From: Saccharopolyspora rosea | GTDB lineage: Bacteria > Actinomycetota > Actinomycetes > Mycobacteriales > Pseudonocardiaceae | Length of the DNA: 64,000 nucleotides | Assembly (NCBI RefSeq): GCF_025643595.1 | Contig: NZ_CP102826.1 | Span: 4,650,001-4,714,000, forward strand | Reading direction: 5' to 3' | Part shown: positions 20,126 through 32,460 of the stretch, one piece after another | Layout: each line of letters opens with the position of its first letter | Position numbering within the stretch: the stretch's first letter is position 1 | Notes under the pieces: model-generated | What the model saw: the letters and a program-made list of their open reading frames with translations, nothing else | Database searches by the model: none | Told to the model about the DNA's origin: nothing | Position numbers and translations under genes: made by a program

Positions 20126-20995
20126 ATGGTCGAACCGGTAGCGGCAGGTCAGGAACGCAGGCGTCCCGCGTTGTCCCCGTCGCGGGCGAGCGACTTCAAG
20201 CAGTGCCCGCTGCTCTACCGGTTCCGGGCCGTGGACCGGTTGCCGGAGACGCCGACGCGCGCGCAGGTGCGCGGGACCGTGGTGCACTCCGTGCTGGAGC
20301 GGCTGTTCGGCCTGCCGGTCTCCGAGCGGGCCCCGGGCCAGGCGCGCGACCTGCTGCTGCCCGCGTGGAAGGACCTGCTGGCCGACCAGCCCGAGCTCGG
20401 CGAGCTGTTCGACGGCCCCGACGATCCGGAGCTGGCGCGCTGGCTGGAGTCGGCGAACGCGCTGCTGGACGCCTACTTCGAGCTGGAGGACCCGCGGCGG
20501 TTGCAGCCGGAGGCGTGCGAGCTGCGCGTGGAGACCGAATTGGACTCCGGGGTGCTGCTGCGCGGCTTCATCGACCGGGTGGACGTGGCGCCCACCGGCG
20601 AGATCCGGCTCGTGGACTACAAGACCGGCGCCGCGCCGCGCGAGATCGGCGAGGCCAAGGCCCTGTTCCAGATGAAGTTCTACGCCCTGGTGCTGTGGCG
20701 CACCCGCGGCGAGGTGCCGCGCCAGCTGCTGCTGATGTACCTGGCGGACAAGCAGTCGCTGGCCTACGCGCCGGACGAGGCGGAGCTGCGGCGCTTCGAA
20801 CGCACCCTGGAGGCGATCTGGCAGGCCATCCTGCGCGCGGGCCGCACCGGGGACTTCCGCCCCAACCCCAGCAGGTTGTGCGACTTCTGCGACCACAAAC
20901 CGCGCTGCCCGGCGCACGGCGGCACCCCGCCGCCGTACCCGGGCTGGCCCGAACCCGACCCCGGGCCGGAGTCCGCTTTGGACCGCGCGGACTGA
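20126..20995 (+). CDS. RecB-like/Cas4-like PD-(D/E)XK nuclease with a four-Cys cluster
   Basis: Single-domain nuclease of the RecB family. The 289-residue protein has SPSRASDFKQCPLLYRFR (Cys27), the GTVVHSVLERLF helix, the catalytic core FIDRVDVAP...IRLVDYKTG (Asp and Asp-x-Lys), QMKFYALVLW, and a C-terminal RLCDFCDHKPRC. One N-terminal plus three C-terminal Cys is the Fe-S pattern of AddB and Cas4. M. tuberculosis has a homologue (Rv2119) beside trmI, so the gene is part of the conserved core and not a CRISPR remnant; no array is present. Probable role in DNA repair, unproven. Confidence 0.88.
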   Translation: MVEPVAAGQERRRPALSPSRASDFKQCPLLYRFRAVDRLPETPTRAQVRGTVVHSVLERLFGLPVSERAPGQARDLLLPAWKDLLADQPELGELFDGPDDPELARWLESANALLDAYFELEDPRRLQPEACELRVETELDSGVLLRGFIDRVDVAPTGEIRLVDYKTGAAPREIGEAKALFQMKFYALVLWRTRGEVPRQLLLMYLADKQSLAYAPDEAELRRFERTLEAIWQAILRAGRTGDFRPNPSRLCDFCDHKPRCPAHGGTPPPYPGWPEPDPGPESALDRAD

Positions 20996-20998
20996 GCT

Positions 20999-21032
20999 GC
21001 TGTGGGGCGGTGGTCGGGTGACGGGCGGGCCG
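20999..21032 (+). repeat. Fragment of the hairpin-rich interspersed repeat, cut by an IS
   Basis: The stretch from GGTGGTCGGG to GGGCGGGCCG matches the internal part of the full repeat copy at 40067-40094. In that copy it continues into GGTTCCGCCACC, but here it stops at the left end of an insertion sequence. It follows the nuclease stop by three bases. Confidence 0.7.
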
Positions 21033-22620
21033 CTGAGCTTGAGTTTTAACCTCTACCGCTGGTAGCAGGGGCCCGGTTGATCATGAAAGCAGCCCTTGGT
21101 TGATCATTCCTCTTGCCACAGACAGAAGATCAACCCAAGGGCTGCGATGGTCAGTGTGCATGATCCCGATCGCGAAGCTGCGCTCGGGGAGTTGGTCAGG
21201 TTCCGCCAGGAGTTCTATGCGTGTCTGACCGCGCGGGCGGATGCGTTGTTCGAGCTGGCCGAGGCGGTGTTGTGCACCGATGGCCCGGTGCGGTCGTTGG
21301 TGGGGTTGTCGCTGGCGCCGGAGCACCGGCGCGGGCACGGCGCGTTGTATGACGCGATGAACTGCGGCCGGATCGACATCGAGCGGTTGCGGACGACACT
21401 GGCGGGTCTGCCGCTGCCCCGAGCGGCCGACGGGCGGCTGGTGCTGGCGGTGGATGTGTCCCCCTGGGTGCGGCCCGATGCCAATACCTCCCCGGACCGC
21501 TCGTTCTGTCACACCTACGGTCGCGGCAGAGACCAGCATCTGATGATCCCCGGCTGGCCGTACTCGATCGTCGCCGCGCTGGAGGCCGGCCGCACGTCGT
21601 GGACCGCGCTGCTGGACGCCATCCGGCTGCAGCCGGGCTGCGATGTCGCGGCGGTGACCACGGTGCAGATCCGCCAGGTCGTCGAGCGGCTCATCGCAGC
21701 CGGCCACTGGCAGCCCGGCGATCCGGAGATTCTGGTGGTGCTGGATGCGGGGTATGACGCCCCGCGCGTCGCCCACCTGCTGGGTGGGCTGCCGGTGCAG
21801 ATTCTCGGCCGGATGCGTTCAGACCGCGTCCTGCGCAGGCCCGCTCCGGCCCGAATGCCCGGCGCGCGCGGTCGGCCTGCCCGACACGGCGGCGAATTCA
21901 TCTTCCGTGACCCGGCTTCCTGGGGCGACGAACACGTCATCACCCGCACCCCCACCCGGCTCTACGGCACCGCCACCGCACAAGCCTGGAACCGACTCCA
22001 TCCCCGCCTGACCAGCCGCGCCGCCTGGACCGGACACCAGGGTCCACTGCCGATCATCGAAGGCACCCTCATCAGGCTCACCGTCGATCGCCTTCCCAGT
22101 GGCGGCCAAGCCAAACCGGTGTGGCTGTGGTGCTCCGCAATCGACCTGGACGCCGCCGACATCGATCGCTGCTGGCAGGCATTCCTGCGCCGCTTCGACA
22201 TCGAACACACCTTCCGCCTGTTCAAACAGACCCTCGGCTGGACCGTCCCGAAACTGCGGGACCCCGAAGCCGCCGACCGCTGGACTTGGCTGATCATCAC
22301 CGCCCACACCCAGCTTCGCCTCGCCCGGCCACTGACCGCCGACCTGCGGCGCCCCTGGGAGAAACCAGCCCCACCCGAGCGACTCACGCCCGCCCGCATC
22401 CGGCGGGGTTTTCGGAACCTGCGCACGAAGACCCCCTCGCCAGCGGGCGCACCGAAACCCACCCGGCCCGGCCCGGGACGACCACCCGGCTCAACAAACC
22501 ACCGCCGCGCCCCACGCCATAACGTCGGACGCATCCTCACCACCGGCGAGGCCTACCAACGCCCCACCCACCACAACAAGGGCACCAAACCCAGACGACA
22601 AGGTTAAAAACCAAGCTCAG
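21033..22620 (+). mobile_element. Insertion sequence with ~20-bp imperfect terminal inverted repeats (DDE transposase)
   Basis: The left end CTGAGCTTGAGTTTTAACCT and the right end read in reverse, CTGAGCTTGGTTTTTAACCT, match at 18 of 20 positions and enclose a single transposase gene. The element is about 1588 bases. No matching direct target duplication is visible: the left flank is GGGCCG and the right flank is AGCCTGTC. This suggests rearrangement at or after insertion. Confidence 0.85.
21147..22607 (+). CDS. DDE transposase (NF041680-like family)
   Basis: A 486-residue transposase. The acidic triad can be placed at LVLAVDVSPW (D), ILVVLDAGYD (D) and FDIEHTFRLFKQTLGW (E), an IS4-superfamily-like pattern common in Streptomyces and Pseudonocardiaceae. 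The C-terminal 60 residues are Pro/Arg-rich. I start at ATG 21147 (MVSVHDPDREA), preceded by AAGGG; an in-frame start at 21096 would add 17 residues with no obvious similarity. It appears intact. Confidence 0.85.
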   Translation: MVSVHDPDREAALGELVRFRQEFYACLTARADALFELAEAVLCTDGPVRSLVGLSLAPEHRRGHGALYDAMNCGRIDIERLRTTLAGLPLPRAADGRLVLAVDVSPWVRPDANTSPDRSFCHTYGRGRDQHLMIPGWPYSIVAALEAGRTSWTALLDAIRLQPGCDVAAVTTVQIRQVVERLIAAGHWQPGDPEILVVLDAGYDAPRVAHLLGGLPVQILGRMRSDRVLRRPAPARMPGARGRPARHGGEFIFRDPASWGDEHVITRTPTRLYGTATAQAWNRLHPRLTSRAAWTGHQGPLPIIEGTLIRLTVDRLPSGGQAKPVWLWCSAIDLDAADIDRCWQAFLRRFDIEHTFRLFKQTLGWTVPKLRDPEAADRWTWLIITAHTQLRLARPLTADLRRPWEKPAPPERLTPARIRRGFRNLRTKTPSPAGAPKPTRPGPGRPPGSTNHRRAPRHNVGRILTTGEAYQRPTHHNKGTKPRRQG

Positions 22621-22670
22621 AGCCTGTCTTCGAACTCCTTTTGCGTAGCGGTGCCGGTAGCGGAACCTCA
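22621..22670 (-). repeat. Interspersed repeat, end module, inverted
   Basis: AGCCTGTCTTCGAACTCCTT through GCGGAACCTCA is the reverse complement of the end module seen at 32405-32460, 40093-40149 and 53433-53483. It lies between two insertion sequences and faces the opposite way from the repeat fragment at 20999-21032, as if the two halves of one copy had been inverted relative to each other. Confidence 0.75.
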
Positions 22671-23634
22671 GTGCCTGTCTTTGATCTTGGGTTAGGTGGT
22701 GAGTTGGCGGGTCATGAGGGTGATGGCGGCCCAGTTGATGATGGTTTCGGAGTGGGCGGGGAGGCGTTCGTAGTCGCGGACGGTGCGGCGGGCTTGGGTG
22801 ATCCAGGACAGGGTGCGTTCGACGACCCAGCGGCGGGCCAGGACGTGGAAGCCGGTTTGTCCGGCGATTTTGCGGACGATGTGCAGGGTGATGCCCAGGG
22901 CGGCCTGGGTCCAGGTGGTCAGGCGTCCGCTGTAGTTGCCGTCGGCGAAGACCAGTTCCAGGCGTGGGTGGCGGGTGTGGAGGTAGCGCAGGAGGAGTTC
23001 GGCGCCGCGGCGGTCGGTGATGTGGGCGGCGGTCACGGACACGCCCAGCAGCAGGCCGAGGGTGTCGGTGGCGATGTGGCGTTTGCGGCCGTTGATCTTT
23101 TTACCGCCGTCGAAACCGCGGGTGTGGCGGCCGACGGTTTCGGCGGCCCGCACCGACTGGGAATCGATGATCCCGGCGCTGGGGGTGCGGTGGCGGTCGG
23201 TGCGGGCGCGGACCTGCTCACGCAGCCTGTCGCGCAGGCCCAGGACGATGTTGTCGCGGCTCCAGCGGGTGAAGAACCCGTAGACGGTCTTCCAGGGCGG
23301 GAAGTCGGCGGGCAGGGCCCGCCACTTGCAGCCGTTGTCGACGAAGTAGCGGATCGCGTCCACGACATCCCGGCGGGGGTGTTTTTCCGGACGCCCTCCG
23401 CTGCAGGTGCGGCAGGCCGGGGCGGGCAGCAGGGGCTCGATCACTGCCCATTCGGCGTCGGTGGTGTCCGAGGGGTAACGGCGGGCACGGGCCGTCGAGC
23501 CGGCAGCCGGCGCGGTGGTGTACAAAGCGGATCGGGCCTTTGCTGTGTCGATCTTGATGTGCTGTCACGATCACTAGCAAAGGCCCTCTCTCATACCCGC
23601 CCCCGGGGTCCCCCCAAGATCAAAGACAGGCACT
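22671..23634 (-). mobile_element. IS5-family insertion sequence, copy 1 (TCA target duplication)
   Basis: Element of 964 bases with perfect 21-bp terminal inverted repeats (starting GTGCCTGTCTTTGATCTTGG), flanked on both sides by TCA (22668-22670 and 23635-23637). A 3-bp TNA duplication is typical of some IS5-family groups. Copy 2 at 33903-34864 is almost identical, differing by two bases in length in a C/G run near the right end. It is inserted within the interspersed repeat cluster. Confidence 0.93.
22692..23525 (-). CDS. IS5-family transposase
   Basis: A 277-residue transposase with an N-terminal DUF4096-type domain (YPSDTTDAEWAVIEPLLP; CKWRALPADFPPWKTVYGFF) and a DDE domain: GIIDSQSV (D), LVFADGNYSG (D), RWVVERTLSW (E). 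The protein is identical to that of copy 2, so at least one copy should be active. It starts MYTTAPAAGS. Confidence 0.94.
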   Translation of the reverse strand: MYTTAPAAGSTARARRYPSDTTDAEWAVIEPLLPAPACRTCSGGRPEKHPRRDVVDAIRYFVDNGCKWRALPADFPPWKTVYGFFTRWSRDNIVLGLRDRLREQVRARTDRHRTPSAGIIDSQSVRAAETVGRHTRGFDGGKKINGRKRHIATDTLGLLLGVSVTAAHITDRRGAELLLRYLHTRHPRLELVFADGNYSGRLTTWTQAALGITLHIVRKIAGQTGFHVLARRWVVERTLSWITQARRTVRDYERLPAHSETIINWAAITLMTRQLTT

Positions 23635-23637
23635 CAG

Positions 23638-23867
23638 CGGCCGTCTCGACTGCGGAAGCCCCTCCTGATGTATGCCCAATACACGGCGGAGGGGCTGTCC
23701 TCGCGAGACGACCGCTGAGAACCCGCGGCGGTGCGGGTTGCTAGACCGCTCACCGAAAGAGAAAGCGGCTACCGCCGCTTGCCACGCGGGTTCCGGACCA
23801 AGTTCAAAGACAGGCACTGAGGTTCCGCCACCGGCACCGCCACGCACAGCACTTCCGAAACGCTCCC
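23638..23867 (-). repeat. Hairpin-rich interspersed repeat (inverted left module plus a decayed end module)
   Basis: Read on the minus strand, 23817-23638 matches 39864 onward: terminal GTGCCTGTCTT, the AAGCGGC/GCCGCTT hairpin, CTCTTTCGGTGAGC, the AACCCGC/GCGGGTT hairpin and an AGCCCCTCC/GGAGGGGCT stem enclosing TGTATTGGGCATACA. A second piece, GGTTCCGCCACCGGC onward (23821-23867), is a decayed end module on the plus strand. The copy begins right at the TCA duplication of IS5 copy 1. This fills the gap between two transposases; I see no gene in it. Confidence 0.78.
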
Positions 23868-24978
23868 TAGTGTGCCGAGTCGTTAATTCGTTGGCAGTAG
23901 TTGGCGATGGATTCGAGGATTTCGTCGGTGGTTTTGGTCCACACGAAGGGGGTGGGGTCGTTGTTCCAGTCGTTGATCCAGGCGCGGACGTCGGCTTCGA
24001 GGGCGGCGACGCTGCGGTGGGCGGATCGGCGGAGTTTGCGGTTGGTCAGTTCGGCGAAGAAGCGTTCGACGAGGTTGAGCCAGGAGGCGCTGGTGGGGGT
24101 GAAGTGCACGTGGAACCGGGGGTGGCGCAGCAGCCATTTTTTGACCGCGGGGGTCTTGTGGGTGGCGTAGTTGTCGCAGATCAGGTGCAGGTCCAGGTCG
24201 GCGGGGGTGTTGTTGTCGATCGTTTTGAGGAATTTCAGGAACTCCTGGTGGCGGTGCCGCCGGTGGTGCTGGCTGATCACCGTGCCGGTGGCCACGTCCA
24301 GGGCGGCGAACAGGCTGGTGGTGCCATTGCGGACGTAGTCGTGGGTCATCCGCGCCGGCGTGGTGGGCATGACCGGCAGGATCGGCGCGGTGCGGTCGAT
24401 GGCCTGCATCTGGCTTTTCTCGTCCACACACAGCACCAGGGCGTTCTCTGGCGGGTCCAGATACAGCCCGACCACGTCACGGACCTTGCCCACGAACTCC
24501 GGATCGGTGGACAACTTCCAGGTCTGCACCAGGTGGGTTTGAGATCGAAAGCCCGCCAGATCCGGGAAATCGCTGTCTGCGACATCCCCACCGCCTCGGC
24601 CATCGAACGGGTCGACCAGTGCGTGTCGCGGTGGGGCGGAGCCTCCTCCAGCGTCTTGTTGATCACCTGCTCGACCTGCTGATCGGTGATCGTACGAGGA
24701 GCCCCCGGACGCGGCTCGTCCGACAAACCCTCCAGCCGATCGTCCACGAATCGGCGCCGCCACTTGGTCACCGTCGGCGGCGACACCCGCAACTCCCGCG
24801 ATACGTCCATATTGGACATTCCGCTGGCGCAAGCGAGAACAATGCGTGCCCGCAACGCCAATGCCTGCGCGGTCTTCGGACGACGCGCCCACCCTTCAAG
24901 CGTCTCCCGCTCAGCATCGGTCAACACCAACTCCGGCAGACGCGGACCTCGACGACCCATCCCCAAAATATACAACAA
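23867..24978 (-). pseudogene. IS630-family transposase, split by a frameshift
   Basis: The N-terminal part (24978 to about 24545; MGRRGPRLPELVLTDAERE, a helix-turn-helix region SRELRVSPPTVTKWRRRF) and the DDE part (about 24543 to 23867; LCVDEKSQMQAIDRT, LICDNYATHKTPAVKKWL, FTPTSASWLNLVERFF) are in different frames. The join falls at AAACCCACCTGG, where one inserted base would give the expected LKPHLVQTWK. The sequence is not a correctly phased X-XXY-YYZ slippery site, so a one-base deletion is more likely than programmed frameshifting, though the latter occurs in some IS630 elements. Confidence 0.8.
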
Positions 24979-24996
24979 ACTTACGACTCAAGACAC
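23870..24996 (-). mobile_element. IS630-family insertion sequence (TA target duplication)
   Basis: About 1127 bases, bounded by TA at 23868-23869 and 24997-24998. The ends are imperfect inverted repeats (GTGTGCCGAGTCGTTA against GTGTCTTGAGTCGTAA). TA duplication is the IS630/Tc1 hallmark. Its right end lies in the stop codon of the VOC gene, whose TAG is completed by the TA. Confidence 0.88.
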
Positions 24997-25841
24997 TAGT
25001 CCTCGTAGGGATCGTAGTTGGCCGCCGTGCCGAACTCGCCCGCCTGGGACGAGTCGACGACGGCGAAGCGGGCGCCGGTGGGGTCCCGGAGGACTGCGGC
25101 GCGGCCGATGCTGGAGTCGTACGGGTCGACGCGGACGCGGCCGCCGAGGGCCACGGCGTTGCGGACCATCTCGTCGGTGCCGATCCCCTCGTCGGCGCCC
25201 AGGTACAGCAGCCAGTGCGGTTTGGTGGCCTCGGTGATGAAGTCGCGGATCATGCTGACCCGGGCCAGCACCGACTCGCCGTCGAGGTACCACACCGAGT
25301 AGTCCGAGCGGTGCTCGGCGCCGAACTGCTCGTGCTCGTAGCCGAACAGCTGCTGGAAGAAGTGGTCGGCGGTCTGCGAGCGGATGGTGACCAGTTCGGC
25401 CCACATCAGGGTGCCGGGCAGCCCGACGTCGAACTGCCAGGTCTCCTCCGGCTGGAGCAGCCCGAACTCGGCCTCGGACGGGCCGCTGAGCACGGCCTTG
25501 GTGCCGATCTGGGGCACGTGGTTGCCCGGCACGGTGAGCACCGCGCCGAGGCCCTCGGCCCGCTCGACCGCGGCGGCGCAGTCCGGGGTGGCCAGGTAGA
25601 GGCGCCACACCGACCGGTCGCCGGACGCGGCGCGCAGGCTGGCGACCGGGAATCCCTCGCGGGTGGCGATGACGTGCTCACCGGACACCGGGTCGCTGTG
25701 CGTCTCGTAGGACCAGTCGAACAGTCCGGCGTAGAACTCGCGCGCCCTGTCCAGATTCGTCGTGATCAGCTCGATCCAGCACGGCATCCCCGCGACGAGT
25801 TCCCACTGGGGCGGCGTCTGCCCCGGAACCACGACGGCCAT
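24996..25841 (-). CDS. Two-domain VOC (glyoxalase/bleomycin resistance) family protein
   Basis: A 281-residue protein made of two VOC folds. Domain 1 begins CWIELITTNLDRAREFYAGLFDW and domain 2 begins MWAELVTIRSQTADHFFQQLFGYE, each ending with the typical RAAVLRDPTGARFAVV-like strand. This is the hydroxylase-type pattern seen in actinomycete biosynthetic and stress genes; no substrate can be named. ATG 25841 is chosen over an in-frame upstream start. The TAG stop lies at the junction with the IS630 element, so the native C-terminus may be unchanged or slightly altered. Confidence 0.82.
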   Translation of the reverse strand: MAVVVPGQTPPQWELVAGMPCWIELITTNLDRAREFYAGLFDWSYETHSDPVSGEHVIATREGFPVASLRAASGDRSVWRLYLATPDCAAAVERAEGLGAVLTVPGNHVPQIGTKAVLSGPSEAEFGLLQPEETWQFDVGLPGTLMWAELVTIRSQTADHFFQQLFGYEHEQFGAEHRSDYSVWYLDGESVLARVSMIRDFITEATKPHWLLYLGADEGIGTDEMVRNAVALGGRVRVDPYDSSIGRAAVLRDPTGARFAVVDSSQAGEFGTAANYDPYED

Positions 25842-25964
25842 GTCCTCACCCCCACCGGACGGTTCAAGATCGTTCCCGCGCCCCATTATGCGGGGCCGTC
25901 GGACAGGACGTGGAGGTGTTGGCCGAAACCGGGTGCGGGCGCGCGGCCCGCACCCGGCGGCGGT

Positions 25965-26813
25965 TCACAGCCGGCAGGCGCGGATGTCCGAGGACAGGAT
26001 CGCCTTGGCCCCGGCCGCGGCGAGCCGGTCCATGATGGCCGGCGCCTCCTTGCGGGAGACCATCGCGCGCACCGCCACCCACTGCTCGTCGGCCAGCGGG
26101 GACATCGTCGGCGAGCCCAGCCCCGGGGTCAGCTCGGTGGCGGTCTCCAGCAGTTCGCGCGGGCAGTTGTAGTCCAGCATCACGTACTGCTGGGCGAACA
26201 CCACGCCCTGCAGGCGGGCGATCAGCTGGTCCTTGGCCTGCTCGTCGTCGGCACCGTCGCGTTCCACCACGACGGCCTCGGACTGGCAGATCGGGTCGCC
26301 GAAGGCGACCAGGCCGTGCTGGCGCAGCGTGCGCCCGGAGCCCACCACGTCGGCGATCGCGTCGGCCACGCCGAGCTGGATGGAGATCTCCACCGCCCCG
26401 TCGAGCCGGATCACCTCGGCCTGCACCCCGTGGCGGGCCAGGTCGTCGCCGACCAGCCTCGGGTAGGAGGTGGCGATCCGCTTGCCCCGCAGGTCCGCGA
26501 CGGTCCACTCGCCGGGCCCGGCCGGGGCGGCGTAGCGGAACGTGGAGCCGCCGAAGCCGAGCGCCAGCCGCTCGCGGACCGGCGCGCCGGAGTCGTTGGC
26601 CAGGTCGCGACCGGTGATGCCCAGGTCGAGCTCACCGGACCCGACGTAGATCGCGATGTCCTTCGGGCGCAGGAAGAAGAACTCGACGTCGTTGGCGGTG
26701 TCCAGGACGGTCAGGTCCCGCGTCTCATGGCGCTGCCGGTACCCGGCTTCCGCGAGCATCTCGGATGCGGGACCGGCCAGCGTGCCCTTGTTGGGCACTG
26801 CCACACGCAGCAT
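25965..26813 (-). CDS. hisG: ATP phosphoribosyltransferase HisG (long form)
   Basis: First committed enzyme of histidine biosynthesis, condensing ATP and PRPP. The 282-residue protein is the long form that carries its own regulatory domain and needs no HisZ. Visible are [32 protein letters not shown], the PRPP-binding region [16 protein letters not shown], and the C-terminal ACT-like domain [19 protein letters not shown]. It lies 49 bases downstream of hisE, same strand, presumably an operon. Confidence 0.97.
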   Translation of the reverse strand: MLRVAVPNKGTLAGPASEMLAEAGYRQRHETRDLTVLDTANDVEFFFLRPKDIAIYVGSGELDLGITGRDLANDSGAPVRERLALGFGGSTFRYAAPAGPGEWTVADLRGKRIATSYPRLVGDDLARHGVQAEVIRLDGAVEISIQLGVADAIADVVGSGRTLRQHGLVAFGDPICQSEAVVVERDGADDEQAKDQLIARLQGVVFAQQYVMLDYNCPRELLETATELTPGLGSPTMSPLADEQWVAVRAMVSRKEAPAIMDRLAAAGAKAILSSDIRACRL

Positions 26814-26862
26814 GGGACTTGATCTCCTCGTTTCGCCGTGCGATTTCCTCAGCGCGGGCCGC

Positions 26863-27126
26863 TCACAGGTAGCGGTAGACGTCGTCCGGGGTCAGCCCGC
26901 GCCCCAACATGATGACCTGCAACCGGAACAGCAGCTGCGAGATCTCCTCGGCGAGCTGGTCGTCCGATTCGTGCTCGGCGGCCAGCCACACCTCGCCGGC
27001 CTCTTCCAGGACCTTCTTGCCCTGCGCGTGCACTCCCGCGTCGAGGGCGGCCACCGTCGACGAACCCGCGGGACGGGTGCGGGCGCGTTCCTGCAGTTCG
27101 GCGAACAACTCGTCGAAGGTCTTCAC
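26863..27126 (-). CDS. hisE: Phosphoribosyl-ATP pyrophosphatase HisE
   Basis: Second step of histidine synthesis. The 87-residue MazG-like helical protein has [38 protein letters not shown] with the Glu/Asp metal-binding residues, and ends [10 protein letters not shown]. As usual in actinobacteria hisE is monofunctional and precedes hisG, away from the main his operon. Confidence 0.97.
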   Translation of the reverse strand: MKTFDELFAELQERARTRPAGSSTVAALDAGVHAQGKKVLEEAGEVWLAAEHESDDQLAEEISQLLFRLQVIMLGRGLTPDDVYRYL

Positions 27127-27183
27127 GGGTCGAATCCTTGCATCCCGCTTTTCCGGTCGCGACGGCGGACCCGGTGGCCGGGG

Positions 27184-27870
27184 TCACGCCACGCGCGGGA
27201 GCAGGTCCGCGAGCGCGGTGAAGTCCACCTCGGTCAGCGAGTCGCGCAGCACGCGGTGCGGACCGGGGTCGAGCGGCACCTCGCAGGGGACGGCGATGAC
27301 GGTGCACCCGGCGGCCTCGGCGGCGGCGACGCCGGTGGGCGAGTCCTCGATCGCCACGCAGTCGGCCGGGTGCACACCGAGCAGCCGGGTGGCGCGCAGG
27401 TACGGCTCGGGATCGGGCTTGTTGCGGCCATCGACCTCGTCGCCGCACACGGTGACGTCGAACGCGTCGCGTCCGATGGTCTCCAGGGCGATCTCGGTGA
27501 GCGAGCGGATGGTGGAGGTCACCAGGGCGCTGGGCAGGCCGAGCCCCGCGACGGTGCGCAGCGCCTCCTGCGCGCCCGGGCGCCACGTCAGGCCCTGGCC
27601 GAACAGTTCGGCGGTGCGGGCGGCGACCCAGTCGGCGGCGCGGCGGATCTCGTCCTCGGTGGTCGGCAGGCCGAGGTCGGCCAGCAGCAGGACCATGCTG
27701 CGGGTCATGTTGGAGCCGACCATGGATTCCCGGGTGGCCTCGGAGAGCGCGCCGCCGCGATGGGCGGCGTAGTCGTCGAGCGCGATGGTCCACAGCTTCT
27801 CGGAGTCGACCAGCGTGCCGTCCATGTCGAACAGCACGGCGGCGGGGACCGGACCGACGTCGGGTGTCAT
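27184..27870 (-). CDS. HAD-superfamily phosphatase (beta-phosphoglucomutase-like)
   Basis: A 228-residue HAD hydrolase: motif I FDMDGTLVDS at residues 14-23, motif II SALVTST, Lys in GRNKPDPEPY, motif IV VAIEDSPTGVAAA. The cap domain between residues 30 and 90 is helical, the subfamily I form seen in sugar-phosphate phosphatases and mutases. Located between metH and hisE on the same strand. In some actinobacteria the missing histidinol-phosphatase is a HAD enzyme, but nothing here specifically supports that. Confidence 0.85.
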   Translation of the reverse strand: MTPDVGPVPAAVLFDMDGTLVDSEKLWTIALDDYAAHRGGALSEATRESMVGSNMTRSMVLLLADLGLPTTEDEIRRAADWVAARTAELFGQGLTWRPGAQEALRTVAGLGLPSALVTSTIRSLTEIALETIGRDAFDVTVCGDEVDGRNKPDPEPYLRATRLLGVHPADCVAIEDSPTGVAAAEAAGCTVIAVPCEVPLDPGPHRVLRDSLTEVDFTALADLLPRVA

Positions 27871-28001
27871 CGCGCGGGGCTCTCCACTTCCACAGGTTTG
27901 GACCACGAACCGCAGTCCAGTACACCACTCGGGAGTACCCGCACCCCAGCGAACGTGTCGCATCCCTCGCGGCCCGCCGAGCGCGACGACAACCCGCCAC
28001 G

Positions 28002-31544
<3,543 letters not shown>

Positions 31545-31574
31545 GCGTCCCAGCGTACGGACGGGTGCCAGCGC

Positions 31575-32359
31575 TCATCCCACGCAGTGGGCGGGCGCGC
31601 GGCGCGCCCGGACGAGGTAGCCCTCACCCGCGTCGGGGTCGAGCGGACGCCCCAGGCGGGCGGCGGCCTCGCCGTACCGCCGCACCTCGGCGGTCCAGCC
31701 GCGCCCGGTGAGCAGTTCCTCCGGATCGTCGGTGCCGTACCGCCAGGCCATGCCGCGCTCGGCCATGCCCGCGAGCACCGGGCGCATCGCCGGACTGTCC
31801 AAAACGGACTGCCCGACGAAGTCGACCAGCAGGTCGCTTCCGGGTGCGGAGAGCGCGGTGATCGCGTCGAGCAGGCGGTGCACGTCGGCCGGTCGGGACG
31901 GAAACCGGCGGCGCGCAGCGGCGCCGACCAGTCCGCGCCCAGGTCCGCGCCGACCGTGCGGCGGTCGCAGCGGGGTGCCGGGGCGGGATCCGGGGGTGCG
32001 GTGAGCAACCGTTCCTTGAGGGCCAGCACCTCCGGCCGGTCGACCTCGAACACCGCGGTGCCCGCGTGGAAGGCGAGCCGGTAGGCGCGGGTGTCCATGC
32101 CCGCGGCGAGGATCGCGAACTGGTCGAACTCATCGGTCCGGCGGGCGAACTCGTCGTCGACCAGGCGGGTGCGCACCGCGATCACCTGGTTGTCCCCGTC
32201 GAAGGCCGCCACCAGCTCCCGACCCCGCGCGCCCGCCAACCGGGCGGCGAAGGGATCGTCGAAGAGGCGGTCCGGGCGGGCGGACTCCCGGGCGCGCAGG
32301 GCCGCGGTCACGCGGCCGGTGAGCGCGACCGGGTCCAGCTCGTCGTCCACGTCGTTCAT
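31575..32359 (-). pseudogene. SAM-dependent methyltransferase (leucine carboxyl methyltransferase-like), internal deletion
   Basis: The N-terminal part (32359 to about 31895) reads MNDVDDELDPVALTGRVTAAL with QFAILAAGMDTRAYRL, the SAM-binding motif of the TIGR00027/LCM family. After GFRPDRP the frame is lost; sequence resumes in another frame as DVHRLLDAITALSAPGSDLLVDFV and continues to the normal end GEGYLVRARR. The segment WxxEGLxxYLP expected between these blocks is missing, so a deletion of some 40 bases that also shifted the frame is the simplest reading. Probably inactive. Confidence 0.75.
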
Positions 32360-32404
32360 GGCTCACTCCGGGATCGCATCGTGGCCGTGCACCAACGCCC
32401 GCCG

Positions 32405-32460
32405 TCACGGTTCCGCCACCGGCGCCGCCGCGCAAGGCGAGTCCGAAGACAGGCCCTCAG
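32405..32460 (+). repeat. Interspersed repeat, end module, abutting a stop codon
   Basis: ACGGTTCCGCCACCGGC through GAAGACAGGCCCTCAG. The TCA at 32457-32459, part of the repeat's terminal CTCAG, is also the TGA stop codon of the SRPBCC gene on the minus strand. Confidence 0.75.

Noticed and set aside
20126-20995. CRISPR-associated Cas4
   Set aside because: The nuclease has the Cas4-like Cys pattern but there are no repeats with regular spacers or other cas genes, and the gene is conserved beside trmI in actinobacteria.
31545-31574. Cobalamin riboswitch before metH
   Set aside because: Only 30 bases separate metH from the preceding gene; there is no room for the aptamer and no B12-box sequence was seen.
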